DNA of 64,000 bases from Algibacter amylolyticus (GTDB lineage: Bacteria; Bacteroidota; Bacteroidia; Flavobacteriales; Flavobacteriaceae): contig NZ_JACHGE010000002.1 in assembly GCF_014202225.1 (NCBI RefSeq), positions 614,636 to 678,635 of the forward strand. Reading direction: 5' to 3'. Below are positions 16,949 through 26,447 of this stretch, one piece after another. Below the pieces are notes generated by a model that was not told the origin of the DNA, searched no databases, and saw only the letters and a list, made by a program, of their open reading frames with translations. A program made the position numbers and the translations under genes. Within the stretch, counting starts at the first letter, position 1; each line of letters opens with the position of its first letter.

Positions 16949-18475
16949 TTAATTGTTTTTTGTCCAATAGTCCATTACAAAAACATCACCTATAATTGGG
17001 CCTACCTCATTAACTAATTTTAAATGCGCTTTATGAAAGAGGTAAATTTCTCTGTCGTGTTCACTATTAAACGTTATTGTAAAAGTGTGAGTAAAACCTT
17101 TACTAGCGCCTTCGGTACTATCATTTACTCCCCATTCTATATGAGCGATTTCCGGAATTTCATTTTTTAAATCTAAAAAAACTTTAACAGCCGTATCAAT
17201 TTGTGCATCTGTTGCATCTTCTTTATATTTTAAGTTTACTATGTGCCTTAAAACTTTGCCCTCTCTATTTATTTTAGGAGCTATTTTGTAACTGGCTATT
17301 TTACCTAAATCGAACCTGAAGGAACCTGCAATTAAGAAATTGTTATCTTCAATTTTATGAGACCTTAACCCATAGTAGATTGAAAAACCAGTTTCTAAAT
17401 AATTAATAGGCGTAAGGATACCTTCTTTATTTAGCTTTAATAATTGAATGCTAGCATCGTCTCTTGTGCCAACTGCTAGAATAGCTTCAGCATTATTTGT
17501 TGAGATAATTTCAATTCTTGTCTGCCCCTGTAGCTTTGTAGTTTCATCATCTTTAAGAACAAAATGCGGAACTAAAGCTCCTTTTTTATTCACTTTAAAA
17601 ACACTTACACCATCACCATGATACACAAAATCGGTTTTTTTTATAAAACCACCTCGCTTATAATATTTGTGATGTCTGTGTCCTACAATTACAAATTTAT
17701 TTTCTGCTATGGTAACCCCAGTTACGGGGTAAGCGCCTGTTAAATATCTATCTGTATTGTTATCCCTAATATTATTTATGTTCTTGAAAGTTCCGTCATC
17801 ATAGACTCTGAAACTACTTACACCATTGTCTTGAAAACCGCCTGTGTATAAATAGGTCTTTCCTTTAATGTTATGCACAAACATGCCTATGATACCATCT
17901 GTATGAATGGTTTCGTCGTCTTTCATAGACTGCACATGGGTTAGCTTCCCATCATTATGTATTTTAAAACTACTTAACCCAGGAGTTTCTTCTAAACCGC
18001 CTATAAAAAGGTACGATGCTTTTTTCATGTGAACGACCTGTAACGTAATAGCTGTTCCTAAATATGTTTTATCGGTGTCTTCAACTAAAGCAACACGTTC
18101 TAAAGATCCGTTGTTTAAAATTTTAAATGTTTCAATGACATTGCCATGCTTATTAGCCACAAAAAGAAAATCTTTTCCATTAATACGATCTGCAACCATA
18201 CCTCGAGCAGGTCCTTTTTTCATATGAAGTTCATGATTGCTGATAGGGGTTAGTATGCCTTCTTTATCTAAACTATAGACATCAATATTACCAACGCCAC
18301 CTGCAAATACATAATGAGAGCCGTCTTTCTCGTAACTGGTTACAGAAACTGTGTTTTTTCCAGATATACTTTTGAAGTCTTTTCGGTAAAGCATGACATC
18401 ATCAGATATCTGGGAGAAGCTTATTTGTGATAACACTAAAAGGCCAAGAAGAAGTATGTTTTTTATAAGATTCAT
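16949..18475 (-). CDS. Exported beta-propeller protein fused to a C-terminal Dabb (stress-responsive A/B barrel) domain
   Basis: A 508-residue protein with signal peptide ending ISFSQ. Residues about 30-400 are repeated beta-propeller blades (recurring patterns such as SSFKIHNDGKL, SSFRVYDDGTF, SVFKVNKKGAL, lactonase/LVIVD-like). Residues about 405-505 match the Dabb family: VLRHIVNLKYKED, then IPEIAHIEWGVN, GFTHTFTITF and HKAHLKLV. Each half is a known family; I do not know a characterised protein with this fusion. It follows the GlcG-like gene by 4 bp, so the two are surely co-transcribed. Function unknown; Dabb domains often bind or cleave small aromatic or sugar compounds, or mediate dimerisation. 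Confidence 0.75.
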   Translation of the reverse strand: MNLIKNILLLGLLVLSQISFSQISDDVMLYRKDFKSISGKNTVSVTSYEKDGSHYVFAGGVGNIDVYSLDKEGILTPISNHELHMKKGPARGMVADRINGKDFLFVANKHGNVIETFKILNNGSLERVALVEDTDKTYLGTAITLQVVHMKKASYLFIGGLEETPGLSSFKIHNDGKLTHVQSMKDDETIHTDGIIGMFVHNIKGKTYLYTGGFQDNGVSSFRVYDDGTFKNINNIRDNNTDRYLTGAYPVTGVTIAENKFVIVGHRHHKYYKRGGFIKKTDFVYHGDGVSVFKVNKKGALVPHFVLKDDETTKLQGQTRIEIISTNNAEAILAVGTRDDASIQLLKLNKEGILTPINYLETGFSIYYGLRSHKIEDNNFLIAGSFRFDLGKIASYKIAPKINREGKVLRHIVNLKYKEDATDAQIDTAVKVFLDLKNEIPEIAHIEWGVNDSTEGASKGFTHTFTITFNSEHDREIYLFHKAHLKLVNEVGPIIGDVFVMDYWTKNN

Positions 18476-18479
18476 GTTT

Positions 18480-18980
18480 TTAGTTTTTTAAGTTATTTAA
18501 AATAGCATTTGCTCCTGCAATGGCAATATCACGATCTTGTTCTATAGTGCCACCACTAACACCAATAGCTCCAATAATATTTTTATTTTGATTTATTATC
18601 GGGATCCCTCCGGGGAATGTAATTAAGCCACCATTAGAATGTTCAATGTTATAAATAATTCCTCCTGGTTGACTAAGTTTTCCTAAATCGCCTGTAGCTA
18701 TATTGAAGTAGCGTGATGTTTTTGCTTTTTTTATAGCAATGTCAATACTTCCAAGAAACGATTCGTCCATTCTTATAAACGATTTTAGGTTTGCGCCAGC
18801 ATCAACTACGGCAATGTTAACGAGAACATTTAATTCTTCTGCTTTTTGTTTTGCTATTAAAAGCGCTTTTAAGGCATCGTTATGTGTAATATCATTTGAT
18901 ATTTGAGCATTTGCCAAACTTGATGTTAATGAGACCATAATTAGAATGACACAAATTTTAAAATGTTTTAATGAATTCAT
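18480..18980 (-). CDS. Exported GlcG/HbpS-family protein (DUF336 type)
   Basis: A 166-residue protein with a signal peptide ending SLANAQ. The body matches the GlcG/HbpS family: an N-terminal helix followed by NIAVVDAGANLKSFIRMD (residues about 55-73), SIDIAIKKAKTSRYF, then a glycine-rich FPGGIPI and IGAIGVSGGTIEQD segment. Family members include the haem-degrading sensor partner HbpS and unannotated proteins found beside oxidative catabolic genes. It is the first gene of a short unit with the propeller-Dabb and SDR genes, just downstream of a Crp-like regulator gene. Haem or small-molecule binding in the periplasm is an inference. Confidence 0.75.
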   Translation of the reverse strand: MNSLKHFKICVILIMVSLTSSLANAQISNDITHNDALKALLIAKQKAEELNVLVNIAVVDAGANLKSFIRMDESFLGSIDIAIKKAKTSRYFNIATGDLGKLSQPGGIIYNIEHSNGGLITFPGGIPIINQNKNIIGAIGVSGGTIEQDRDIAIAGANAILNNLKN

Positions 18981-19068
18981 TTTTCTGATTTTTTATGAAT
19001 TACAAAAATTAGAAACCATTAATAGAAAACAGTTGAACAAGTTCAACATGTAAAATAATAGTATTAAA

Positions 19069-19641
19069 TTAAGATTGCCTTTTTATCTTACTTAAAAATT
19101 CGTGCCGAATACCAAGGTAACCTGCTATTTGTTTATCTGTAAGTTTTGATGCAATGTCTGGATACTTTTCAATAAAATGGAAATATCTCTCTTTTGCTGT
19201 GAATGAATGATTATTTATTAATCGCCTTTGCCATGAAACCAGAGCTTTTTGAGACATAATTCTAAAAAGTTTTTCAACCTTTGGAAACCTATCGTATAGC
19301 GCTATTTTATCTTGCTTATTAATTAAAAGAACCTTACTGTCTTCTAAAGCTTGCATATTTAAGTTAGAAGGAATTTGGTTCATAAAACTATCAATATCCA
19401 TTAGCCACCAATCTTTAGCGGCAAAGTATAAAGTGTTCTCATTACCTTTTTTATCGATAATGAATATTCTGAAACAACCTTCTAAAACAAAACCTTCGAA
19501 TTTGCATATTTCACCTTGGGTTAACAAGAATTCTTTTTTTTTAATGGATTTGGAGTGAAATAGTTGGGTAAATTCTTCTAATTCTGTTTTAGAAAAAGCT
19601 ACATTTTTTGTTATATTTTTTATTAATAAATCGTTTGTCAT
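19069..19641 (-). CDS. Crp/Fnr-family transcriptional regulator
   Basis: A 190-residue protein with an N-terminal cyclic-nucleotide-binding-like beta barrel (KKEFLLTQGEICKFEGFVLEGCFRIF in two stretches at residues about 35-60) and a short C-terminal helix-turn-helix (TDKQIAGYLGIRHEFLSKIKR). The ligand-binding arginine pair of true cAMP receptors is absent, as usual in Bacteroidota. It lies between the sulfatase and GlcG-like genes on the same strand, 88 bp before the latter, so it may control the GlcG/propeller/SDR unit. Target and signal are unknown. Confidence 0.85.
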   Translation of the reverse strand: MTNDLLIKNITKNVAFSKTELEEFTQLFHSKSIKKKEFLLTQGEICKFEGFVLEGCFRIFIIDKKGNENTLYFAAKDWWLMDIDSFMNQIPSNLNMQALEDSKVLLINKQDKIALYDRFPKVEKLFRIMSQKALVSWQRRLINNHSFTAKERYFHFIEKYPDIASKLTDKQIAGYLGIRHEFLSKIKRQS

Positions 19642-19683
19642 TAAAAGCGTAGTTCTAAATTTTTATATCACTATGTATTCATG

Positions 19684-21504
19684 TTATATTTTTTTGATGT
19701 ACGCATAGTATACTGTGTTATTTTGTTCTGTTTTATCTAAAAAATTAGCTGTAAACTTAGTTTTTCCTGCTTTTAATGAAACGGTAAATGTGGTTGATAC
19801 ATCAGTTTCATTTACATCCTTTTCAAATTTAAGTTGATTGTCAAACTCAATGGTAGCTTTTACAAAACTCAAGTTTTTTCCTTTTGGAATATCGTTTTCC
19901 AAACCGGGTAGTTCTTCTTTTGTTATAGCAGGTGTTGTTGCATTTATAGCTAAATTTGATTCTATAGGATAACGTCTTAAAGACACCTCGTAATTGCCGC
20001 TTTTTAAAATATCGACACTCCAGTACCCATTACCAATTACACCTTCTCTAATATAAATTTGGTTCCAAGGATAAGCGCCCGATTCTGCATGAATATCATG
20101 CGCAGTAAGTGTTATTGGGTTCTCATGTTCTGAACCTAGTTTAAAGTAAACTTCTTTATCAAAATCTTTAGAAACTTGCGTCCACCAGTTTTCATAAAAG
20201 GCTTTCATTTCATTTACTTTTTCAGGATGTTTAGCTGCAATATCATTTTGCTGTCCTTGATCTGTAGAAATGTTATATAGTTCTTTTCCGTTTATCAATC
20301 TCCAATTTCCTTGCATAACGGCAGAGTTTTTCCATTTTTTAGGATGTTGAACACGTTGCGAATCTGTTACTAGCATTCTGTTTTTTAAGGTGTCTTTTCC
20401 TCTTAAAAGTGGCACTAAACTTTGTCCGTCTAAAGGTTGATGGTTTTTTGGTAAATCAATGCCACACAAATCTGCTAAAGTGGGCATAATATCTAATTGT
20501 GCGGTTAATGTATTTATATCTTTAGGCGTTGTGATTTTTCCGTTTTTCCAATGAATAAAAAACGGGACTCTATGTCCACCTTCATATTCACTTCCTTTGG
20601 TACCACGCATATCAGCATTAAACCCTGTAATCCTGCCTTTTTTATTGTAATACCCAGAAGAGGTACCATTATCGGTCATGAAAATTAGAATGGTATTATC
20701 GGCTACATTTAATTCTTTCAGTTTGTTTCTTAGTTTACCAAAATTATCATCAATATTGGTAATCATTCCGTAAAAACGTTTTTGGGTATCTGCCAAAACA
20801 TCTTTACCTAAATCTTTATATAAATTGTAATATTCCATAGGTACATTGTATGGACCATGTGGAGCATTTGGAGCGATATAGCAGAAAAAAGGATTGTCTT
20901 TATTCTTCTCTATAAAATTTAGAGCTTCGTTGAAAAACACATCTGTGCAATAGCCCTGATATTTTTGAGGTTTTCCGTTATGAAAATAAGTGTCGTTAAA
21001 ATAGGTGTTGTTCCAATAATCTGGTGTTTGTTGTACGCCACCACCACCGTGCATTACGGTTTCTTGAAAACCTCTATCTTCTGGTCTAAACGGGTAGTTG
21101 TCTCCTAAATGCCATTTTCCAAAACCACCGGTTTTATACCCAGCTTCGGCAAACATATTGGCCATAGTTTTTTCATTTTCTCTCAACAATGACCAGCCTC
21201 CAACGGTATGCCAAACTCCTGTGCTATTGGCGTATCTAGCCGTCATTAATCCAGATCGAGTAGGAGCGCAGGTAGGGCCCACATGAAAATTAGTTAAATG
21301 ATAGCTTTCTTTGTGGAAGTTATCAATATTTGGTGTTTTTATAATTGTATTTCCATGTGCACCAACATCTCCGTAACCTTGATCGTCGGTAACAATAAGA
21401 ATAACGTTCGGTTTAGATGTGTTTTCGGTTTGGGGATTCTGCTTATTTTTAACACCACAACTTGTAATGATTAAAAAACAGACTAAAACTTTTATAATTT
21501 TCAT
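19684..21504 (-). CDS. S1-family sulfatase, lipoprotein
   Basis: The start is ATG at 21504, which gives a clean lipoprotein signal (MKIIKVLVCFLIITSC); the longer frame adds nine residues and overlaps the GH86 stop. The 606-residue protein has ILIVTDDQGYGDVG at the N-terminus, a formylglycine motif C-A-P-T-R (GPTCAPTRSG near residue 75), GGFGKWHLGD and MTDNGTSSGY. Residues beyond about 450 form a C-terminal extension with beta-strand character. It is encoded 16 bp after the GH86 gene and is probably translated with it, so it would act on the oligosaccharides that GH86 releases. Confidence 0.87.
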   Translation of the reverse strand: MKIIKVLVCFLIITSCGVKNKQNPQTENTSKPNVILIVTDDQGYGDVGAHGNTIIKTPNIDNFHKESYHLTNFHVGPTCAPTRSGLMTARYANSTGVWHTVGGWSLLRENEKTMANMFAEAGYKTGGFGKWHLGDNYPFRPEDRGFQETVMHGGGGVQQTPDYWNNTYFNDTYFHNGKPQKYQGYCTDVFFNEALNFIEKNKDNPFFCYIAPNAPHGPYNVPMEYYNLYKDLGKDVLADTQKRFYGMITNIDDNFGKLRNKLKELNVADNTILIFMTDNGTSSGYYNKKGRITGFNADMRGTKGSEYEGGHRVPFFIHWKNGKITTPKDINTLTAQLDIMPTLADLCGIDLPKNHQPLDGQSLVPLLRGKDTLKNRMLVTDSQRVQHPKKWKNSAVMQGNWRLINGKELYNISTDQGQQNDIAAKHPEKVNEMKAFYENWWTQVSKDFDKEVYFKLGSEHENPITLTAHDIHAESGAYPWNQIYIREGVIGNGYWSVDILKSGNYEVSLRRYPIESNLAINATTPAITKEELPGLENDIPKGKNLSFVKATIEFDNQLKFEKDVNETDVSTTFTVSLKAGKTKFTANFLDKTEQNNTVYYAYIKKI

Positions 21505-21520
21505 CTTATTGATTCTCAGT

Positions 21521-23329
21521 TTAGTTTTCAATATTTAATATCACAGAGCTTACAAATCCCCCAGTATCAGGAAAAGTTAATTCTACTGTGTTATTTCCGT
21601 TTTTAGTGTTTTTTATATTTGTAGGAATTGGGATAACTCCAAAGAACTGTTCTCTTCCTGCTTGGTCGTACCCTGCCCAATTAGATGGCACATCTACAGT
21701 TATTCCATTAATTTTAACAGTAGGTTTTTTACTTAAATTATGAGCTCTACCAAGTCCCATTTTTATTGTGGCATTACCTTTTTTACTTGTTTTTACATGC
21801 TCAATAGTAAAAGTTATTGGTTGTTTTGCTGTAATAGGTTGTAAGCAGGTGTTTGAATAATTATTAGTTTCGGTAACCGAGTTTGTAAATTTGGTAGGAT
21901 TAATATCATAATCTAAAATTATGGTTTCGCCTGCTTGTAAAGTGATTTCTGATAATGTGTTTTTTTCTTTAACATACAGAAGCTGTGGTATTCCATTTTC
22001 TGAAATAAAAGAGCGTCTAATAGTTAAATTTTTAATTAGCGCCTTGCTTTGTTTTAGATAATCTAGATTTATAGTTTGCTCATTGTCTGCTAAATTATTG
22101 ATGGCGACATACGCTTTTTCTTTTTCACTAAAAGCATTTACCTGAATATCAGGGTTATTAGATGTGGTGTAAATCCTATTACCATTAACATCCTTCCATA
22201 ATTCCCAAAACTTTTTTAGATGGGTGTATTCATAAGTTTCGTTTTTAGTTTTTCGTATTAATACCCATGGGTAAGGGTGGCCTTCTTTGTTTTCTTCAGA
22301 TTTATAAAACCATGCTGCTTTACCAGTAATAAAAGGAACAGCTTTTAATAAACGGTCTGGTTTATCCAAAAGGGACATTAATATTTTGTTGTAAGACATT
22401 AGGCATACACCATTAAGTTCTGGCGAATATGGTTTGCCTTGTAATCCTTTTGCTGTAAAACCATATTCTGAGATTAAATGTGGTTTTACTTTACCCCATT
22501 TTTGATAGCTGTAAGATTCAATTAAATCTAGAATAGCTTCAGAGTTGCTACCAGATCTATAATTAAAACTGCCTTCAACATTTCTACCATCGTAAATATG
22601 AGTTGCAAAAAAGTCCATGTTTTCACCAGCCAAATCCATAAAAACTTTCATTCTTGTATTCCAAATGGCAAAATTATTTTTGTCATATTCTGGCCATGCT
22701 GCACTATAACCTCCAACAAGTATATTGGGAACTTTTGCTTTAACTTTTTCGGCAACTATTTTGTGAAATTTAGACATTTCGATAATAACGTCGTTTGTTT
22801 CTTGGTAAGTTTTAACAAAGTCTTTAGCGTGTACAAAAGGTTCATTCATTACTTCATAATATTTAGGCATTACAGGGTATGCGTGTTTAATGTATTCTGC
22901 ATTAAATGCTGCTGCTTTTTGGTAATCTCCTTTATATTGAAATGCTTCTCTTGGATGGTTTGTAATGATTAGATCTTCGGTTTTATACTTGTTATAGAGA
23001 AGTGCTTTTTTATATCTATTAGAATTGGTTATACCTAAATTTTGTGCATTTTCAATAGATAAATTATTTTTATTGATTTTTGAATAGGGGCGTGGGCCTC
23101 CAAAAGTTCTTCCAAACTTAATGCCTAAATCATCGAATAAATATTCGGGATTATCTGCTAATCCATTATCCGTATAAGACCCATGCATTGCAAAGTATTT
23201 TTCTCTATTTAATTCGCTTTCAGAACCTATAAATTTTTGAGTAGTAAAATCTATATTAACTGTGTTGTTTTGAGAAAATCCTACTAATGCTATTAGATAG
23301 ATAACAAAAAATAAATGATATCTTTTCAT
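21521..23329 (-). CDS. GH86 family beta-porphyranase/agarase
   Basis: A 602-residue protein with signal peptide ending LVGFSQ. The catalytic barrel shows a conserved N-E pair in YEVMNEPFVHAKDF near residue 165 (acid/base) and HLISEYGFTAKG near residue 290 (nucleophile), as in GH86 enzymes. The C-terminal 200 residues look like beta-sandwich domains. GH86 members cut beta-1,4 linkages in agarose or porphyran; no other substrate class is known to me for this family, so the gene is one of the strongest pointers to the polysaccharide. It lies between a GH2 gene (88 bp) and a sulfatase gene (16 bp) on the same strand. Confidence 0.85.
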   Translation of the reverse strand: MKRYHLFFVIYLIALVGFSQNNTVNIDFTTQKFIGSESELNREKYFAMHGSYTDNGLADNPEYLFDDLGIKFGRTFGGPRPYSKINKNNLSIENAQNLGITNSNRYKKALLYNKYKTEDLIITNHPREAFQYKGDYQKAAAFNAEYIKHAYPVMPKYYEVMNEPFVHAKDFVKTYQETNDVIIEMSKFHKIVAEKVKAKVPNILVGGYSAAWPEYDKNNFAIWNTRMKVFMDLAGENMDFFATHIYDGRNVEGSFNYRSGSNSEAILDLIESYSYQKWGKVKPHLISEYGFTAKGLQGKPYSPELNGVCLMSYNKILMSLLDKPDRLLKAVPFITGKAAWFYKSEENKEGHPYPWVLIRKTKNETYEYTHLKKFWELWKDVNGNRIYTTSNNPDIQVNAFSEKEKAYVAINNLADNEQTINLDYLKQSKALIKNLTIRRSFISENGIPQLLYVKEKNTLSEITLQAGETIILDYDINPTKFTNSVTETNNYSNTCLQPITAKQPITFTIEHVKTSKKGNATIKMGLGRAHNLSKKPTVKINGITVDVPSNWAGYDQAGREQFFGVIPIPTNIKNTKNGNNTVELTFPDTGGFVSSVILNIEN

Positions 23330-23417
23330 AATTGTTTTTAATTTAGTTAAACGACTTATAATGTTTTTACATAGTTACTACTGATAAAAGCCATAAAAAC
23401 GACTTTCCTAAACATCA

Positions 23418-26294
23418 TTACTTTATTTGTTTTAGTATGAAACCATTTAGCCATAATGTTCCTTTGGCATTGATACTTTTAAATTTTAAAGTAACAGCTT
23501 CAGAGCCATTTGATGTAAAGGTTGACTGTATTGAAATTGGTTTACGCTCACCACTGCTAGAATTATCATAATAATTCACAATATGATCGTCGGATGTGCG
23601 TGTAAAACTTCCATCTACATCTTCAATAGTAACTTCTATGTCGTTGGTTAATTTAATATCCGTTTTTCTGGCATGGTGAAAGGTTTCTATAGCATATTTA
23701 CCAGCTTTTAAGTTCGTTAGTTTTAGAGTGATTTCTCCTTTTTCAACAAATACACCATCTGTACCCACAAAACTTAAATCACCAATCATACTAGTACCAT
23801 TTCCTAACCAATTTATATTTTGATCCGCACTTATTTCTACTTGTGTATTGGTTTCTTTTAAGTTGTATTTTAATTCGTTCTTAGAGTTGCCTGTCCATTC
23901 TTGCCATTCAAATTGCACCAATTGTTTATCGCCACCAATATCTACGCGTTCTATTGGATAATCGAAAATAGGTTGGGCTTGGTTTGTAATTTCGTTGGTG
24001 TTAAATTTTACGGTATTAATTGTTGCTTTTCCTGACTTTAAACCTTTCGCTTTTGCAGTAATGGTTATGGTACCTGTTGCATTAGTTCCTTTTACATATA
24101 TAGCGGCTACACCATTGTACACTAGAGCAGGATTGGCATAAATTTTTCCATTATCAATTATTTCGCCAGCGCCAGATATTGAGAACTGAACTTCGTTTTT
24201 TGTGGTGGTAACGACTTCGCCATTTTCATCTAGAATAGAAGCATATACCAATCTAATATCCGATCCGCCTGCATAAAATGGTTGATCTGTGATGTTATAT
24301 TCAACTTTTATATGATGTGGTTTGCCTTCTTTTTGTCTTGTAAATTCAGTTACTTTTTCTCCGTTTGAATATCCAATAGCTTTTAAGGTGCCTTTTTTCC
24401 AATTATGTTTGAATGTAAATGAAGGATGATTTAAATTGGTTTTTGTAACATCATTATCCGGTAATTGTCTTGCTATTAGTGTTCCATCTTGATATAATTC
24501 TACTTCTTGACAGTTACTAAAAACTCTAACTTTCCCGTCTTTTGAAGCTGTTTCATCTGCAATATGAACTATTGGTTTTTTTACAAGTTCTGATTGATAC
24601 CAGTAATAAACTGGCTTCGGGACTCTATAAGGAGACAGCACGCCATAAGTGGTCATGAAATCTCGCGACCATTGATCATCGTTAATATCGGGTTGTAAAT
24701 GATTGTAATCTGCACCCAACCAAGTAATGGCTGCAAAATTATTTTTATTGCCTTTGTATCTTGAAATATGAAATTGATTGACTTCAGCATTTGGAGAACT
24801 TCCGTGTTCCATAACCATAGTAAACGCACTTTCAGGGAATTCTGTTCTTCTATAATCCATTGTGGCATGAACATCTGTAATGCCTTCATTTTTTGGACCA
24901 TCCCATGGCGCAGAAGCCGAGGCTGTTAATCTAAAAGGGTCTTCTTCTTTGGCAACAGTTTGCATTCTAGGTACAGGACCTCTATGATTGATACCTGCTC
25001 CCCAAACTATAATTGACGGATGATTTCTATGGTTACGAATCATGGTTCTGGTTGCTTTTTCTAAGTTTTCGAACCAAGTATCATCGCCCCATTCAATCCA
25101 AGTAGATGGTTCTTCATAAACAAAAATCCCTAATTCATCACAGGCATTAATAAAAGCATCATCTTGTGTGTAATGTGATAATCTTATAATGTTCATTCCT
25201 GCTTTTTTATACTGTAAAGCTTCATTATAATGAAATGAATTTGGAACGGCATCGCCAATATTAGGATAACTTTGATGGCGATTGGCACCTACTAAAAAAA
25301 GTGGCTCTCCATTTAAAACGAACCCTTTGCCTTTTTCTAAAGAAAATTTTCTGAATCCGAATTTGTTTTCTACAAAATCTACAGGTGTTTCTTCGTTATA
25401 AATAACAGAATTTACACGGTATAAATATGGTGTATCTGGAGACCATAAATGATAATCTTCTTCAACGGTTGCAGATTGCCTAAATGTATATGATGAGTTT
25501 GCAGCAATAGTTACTTCTGAAATGAGCTTCTTAATTACAAAACCATCTTTATTAATAATATTGGTTACTATCTTACTGTTTTTATCTGTTGAATTTTCAT
25601 TTTTTACAGTGGTTTTAATAGTAACTGTACCGTTGTTTTTGTTTACAGTTGGTGTTGTAATGTGCACGCCAGCATCAAAATTTTCCCAATTGAAATTAAT
25701 ATGTAGTTTATTTGTGGTTACTAAGTAAACATCTCTGTAGAGTCCTCCAAATTTTACATAATCTGTTCTATGAGGATCGGGAGCAATAGTTTGGTTATAG
25801 GTGTTATCTGCTTTTATAGCAATGGTATTTTCTTGTCCGAATTTTACAAAATTGGTAATATCAAAATGAAAAGGAGTATAGCCATTTACAGCATAATTAC
25901 CCACTTTTTCTCCATTAACCCATAACTCTGTTGCGTTATGTACGGCTTCAAACTCTAAAAATATTTTTTGAGAAGTATTAGCTTCAATCTTCAGTTTTTT
26001 TCTATACCAACTAATATCTCTTAAATAGTTTTCTTGTACCCAAGTTTCTTTAATACTATCCAGCTCATAAGAAACTAATTGCGGGTTATGTGGTACAGAA
26101 ACATCTTCCCAATTACTATCATCAAAGTTTATGCTTGTTGGTTTCGCTTTAAGATCTCCTAAATGGAATTTCCATCCTAAATTTAGGTTTGTTTTTGTCC
26201 TGTCTCCAGCCTCAAAACCTTTTGGTAAATTATTACTTTGGGCAAAATTAAAATGACCAATTAGAAGTCCGATAATTAAGAATTTGATTTTCAT
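23418..26294 (-). CDS. GH2-family glycosidase with an atypical active site (acid/base Glu replaced by Asn)
   Basis: The start is ATG at 26294, giving a signal peptide ending HFNFAQ. The roughly 958-residue protein has normal GH2 order: sugar-binding domain with DISWYRKKL, Ig-like domain, TIM barrel, then two or more C-terminal beta domains. In the barrel the usual W-S-x-G-N-E motif reads VWGAGINHRG, so the acid/base glutamate position holds asparagine (codon 24987-24989, residue 436). The nucleophile segment VMEHGSSPN is kept. It follows a promoter with a candidate activator site and precedes the GH86 gene. It may use a different acid, act on a special glycoside, or be a binding protein. Confidence 0.82.
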   Translation of the reverse strand: MKIKFLIIGLLIGHFNFAQSNNLPKGFEAGDRTKTNLNLGWKFHLGDLKAKPTSINFDDSNWEDVSVPHNPQLVSYELDSIKETWVQENYLRDISWYRKKLKIEANTSQKIFLEFEAVHNATELWVNGEKVGNYAVNGYTPFHFDITNFVKFGQENTIAIKADNTYNQTIAPDPHRTDYVKFGGLYRDVYLVTTNKLHINFNWENFDAGVHITTPTVNKNNGTVTIKTTVKNENSTDKNSKIVTNIINKDGFVIKKLISEVTIAANSSYTFRQSATVEEDYHLWSPDTPYLYRVNSVIYNEETPVDFVENKFGFRKFSLEKGKGFVLNGEPLFLVGANRHQSYPNIGDAVPNSFHYNEALQYKKAGMNIIRLSHYTQDDAFINACDELGIFVYEEPSTWIEWGDDTWFENLEKATRTMIRNHRNHPSIIVWGAGINHRGPVPRMQTVAKEEDPFRLTASASAPWDGPKNEGITDVHATMDYRRTEFPESAFTMVMEHGSSPNAEVNQFHISRYKGNKNNFAAITWLGADYNHLQPDINDDQWSRDFMTTYGVLSPYRVPKPVYYWYQSELVKKPIVHIADETASKDGKVRVFSNCQEVELYQDGTLIARQLPDNDVTKTNLNHPSFTFKHNWKKGTLKAIGYSNGEKVTEFTRQKEGKPHHIKVEYNITDQPFYAGGSDIRLVYASILDENGEVVTTTKNEVQFSISGAGEIIDNGKIYANPALVYNGVAAIYVKGTNATGTITITAKAKGLKSGKATINTVKFNTNEITNQAQPIFDYPIERVDIGGDKQLVQFEWQEWTGNSKNELKYNLKETNTQVEISADQNINWLGNGTSMIGDLSFVGTDGVFVEKGEITLKLTNLKAGKYAIETFHHARKTDIKLTNDIEVTIEDVDGSFTRTSDDHIVNYYDNSSSGERKPISIQSTFTSNGSEAVTLKFKSINAKGTLWLNGFILKQIK

Positions 26295-26321
26295 TTTTTG
26301 TTGTATAAAATTTATCCATAC

Positions 26322-26329
26322 CAAAAATA
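26322..26329 (-). promoter_or_regulatory. Candidate -7 box (TAnnTTTG) of the GH2-GH86-sulfatase unit
   Basis: On the minus strand 26329-26322 reads TATTTTTG, 27 bp before the ATG at 26294. No good -33 TTG was found, which would suit an activator-dependent promoter. Confidence 0.45.
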
Positions 26330-26371
26330 TTTATTCTTATCTCGTGCGGTAATTAGATATGGATAGAATGA

Positions 26372-26387
26372 TAGAACATATGGTCTA
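26372..26387. promoter_or_regulatory. Near-palindromic candidate activator site
   Basis: TAGAACATATGGTCTA is a 16-base palindrome with one mismatched pair, 42 bp upstream of the -7 box at 26329-26322. Its TAGAACATAT half is also present in the larger palindrome at 41315-41339 before the L-sugar operon. Binding by the HTCS is a guess. Confidence 0.4.
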
Positions 26388-26395
26388 AAATGAAA

Positions 26396-26425
26396 AAAGG
26401 CTTTGAATTTTCATCCAAAGCCTTT
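26396..26425 (-). terminator. Rho-independent terminator of the sulfatase/GH2 operon
   Basis: AAAGGCTTTG (26396-26405) pairs with CAAAGCCTTT (26416-26425), loop of 10. On the minus strand a run of T follows. It lies 23 bp after the stop at 26448. Confidence 0.85.
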
Positions 26426-26447
26426 CTTATTAATACTATTTTTTAGT

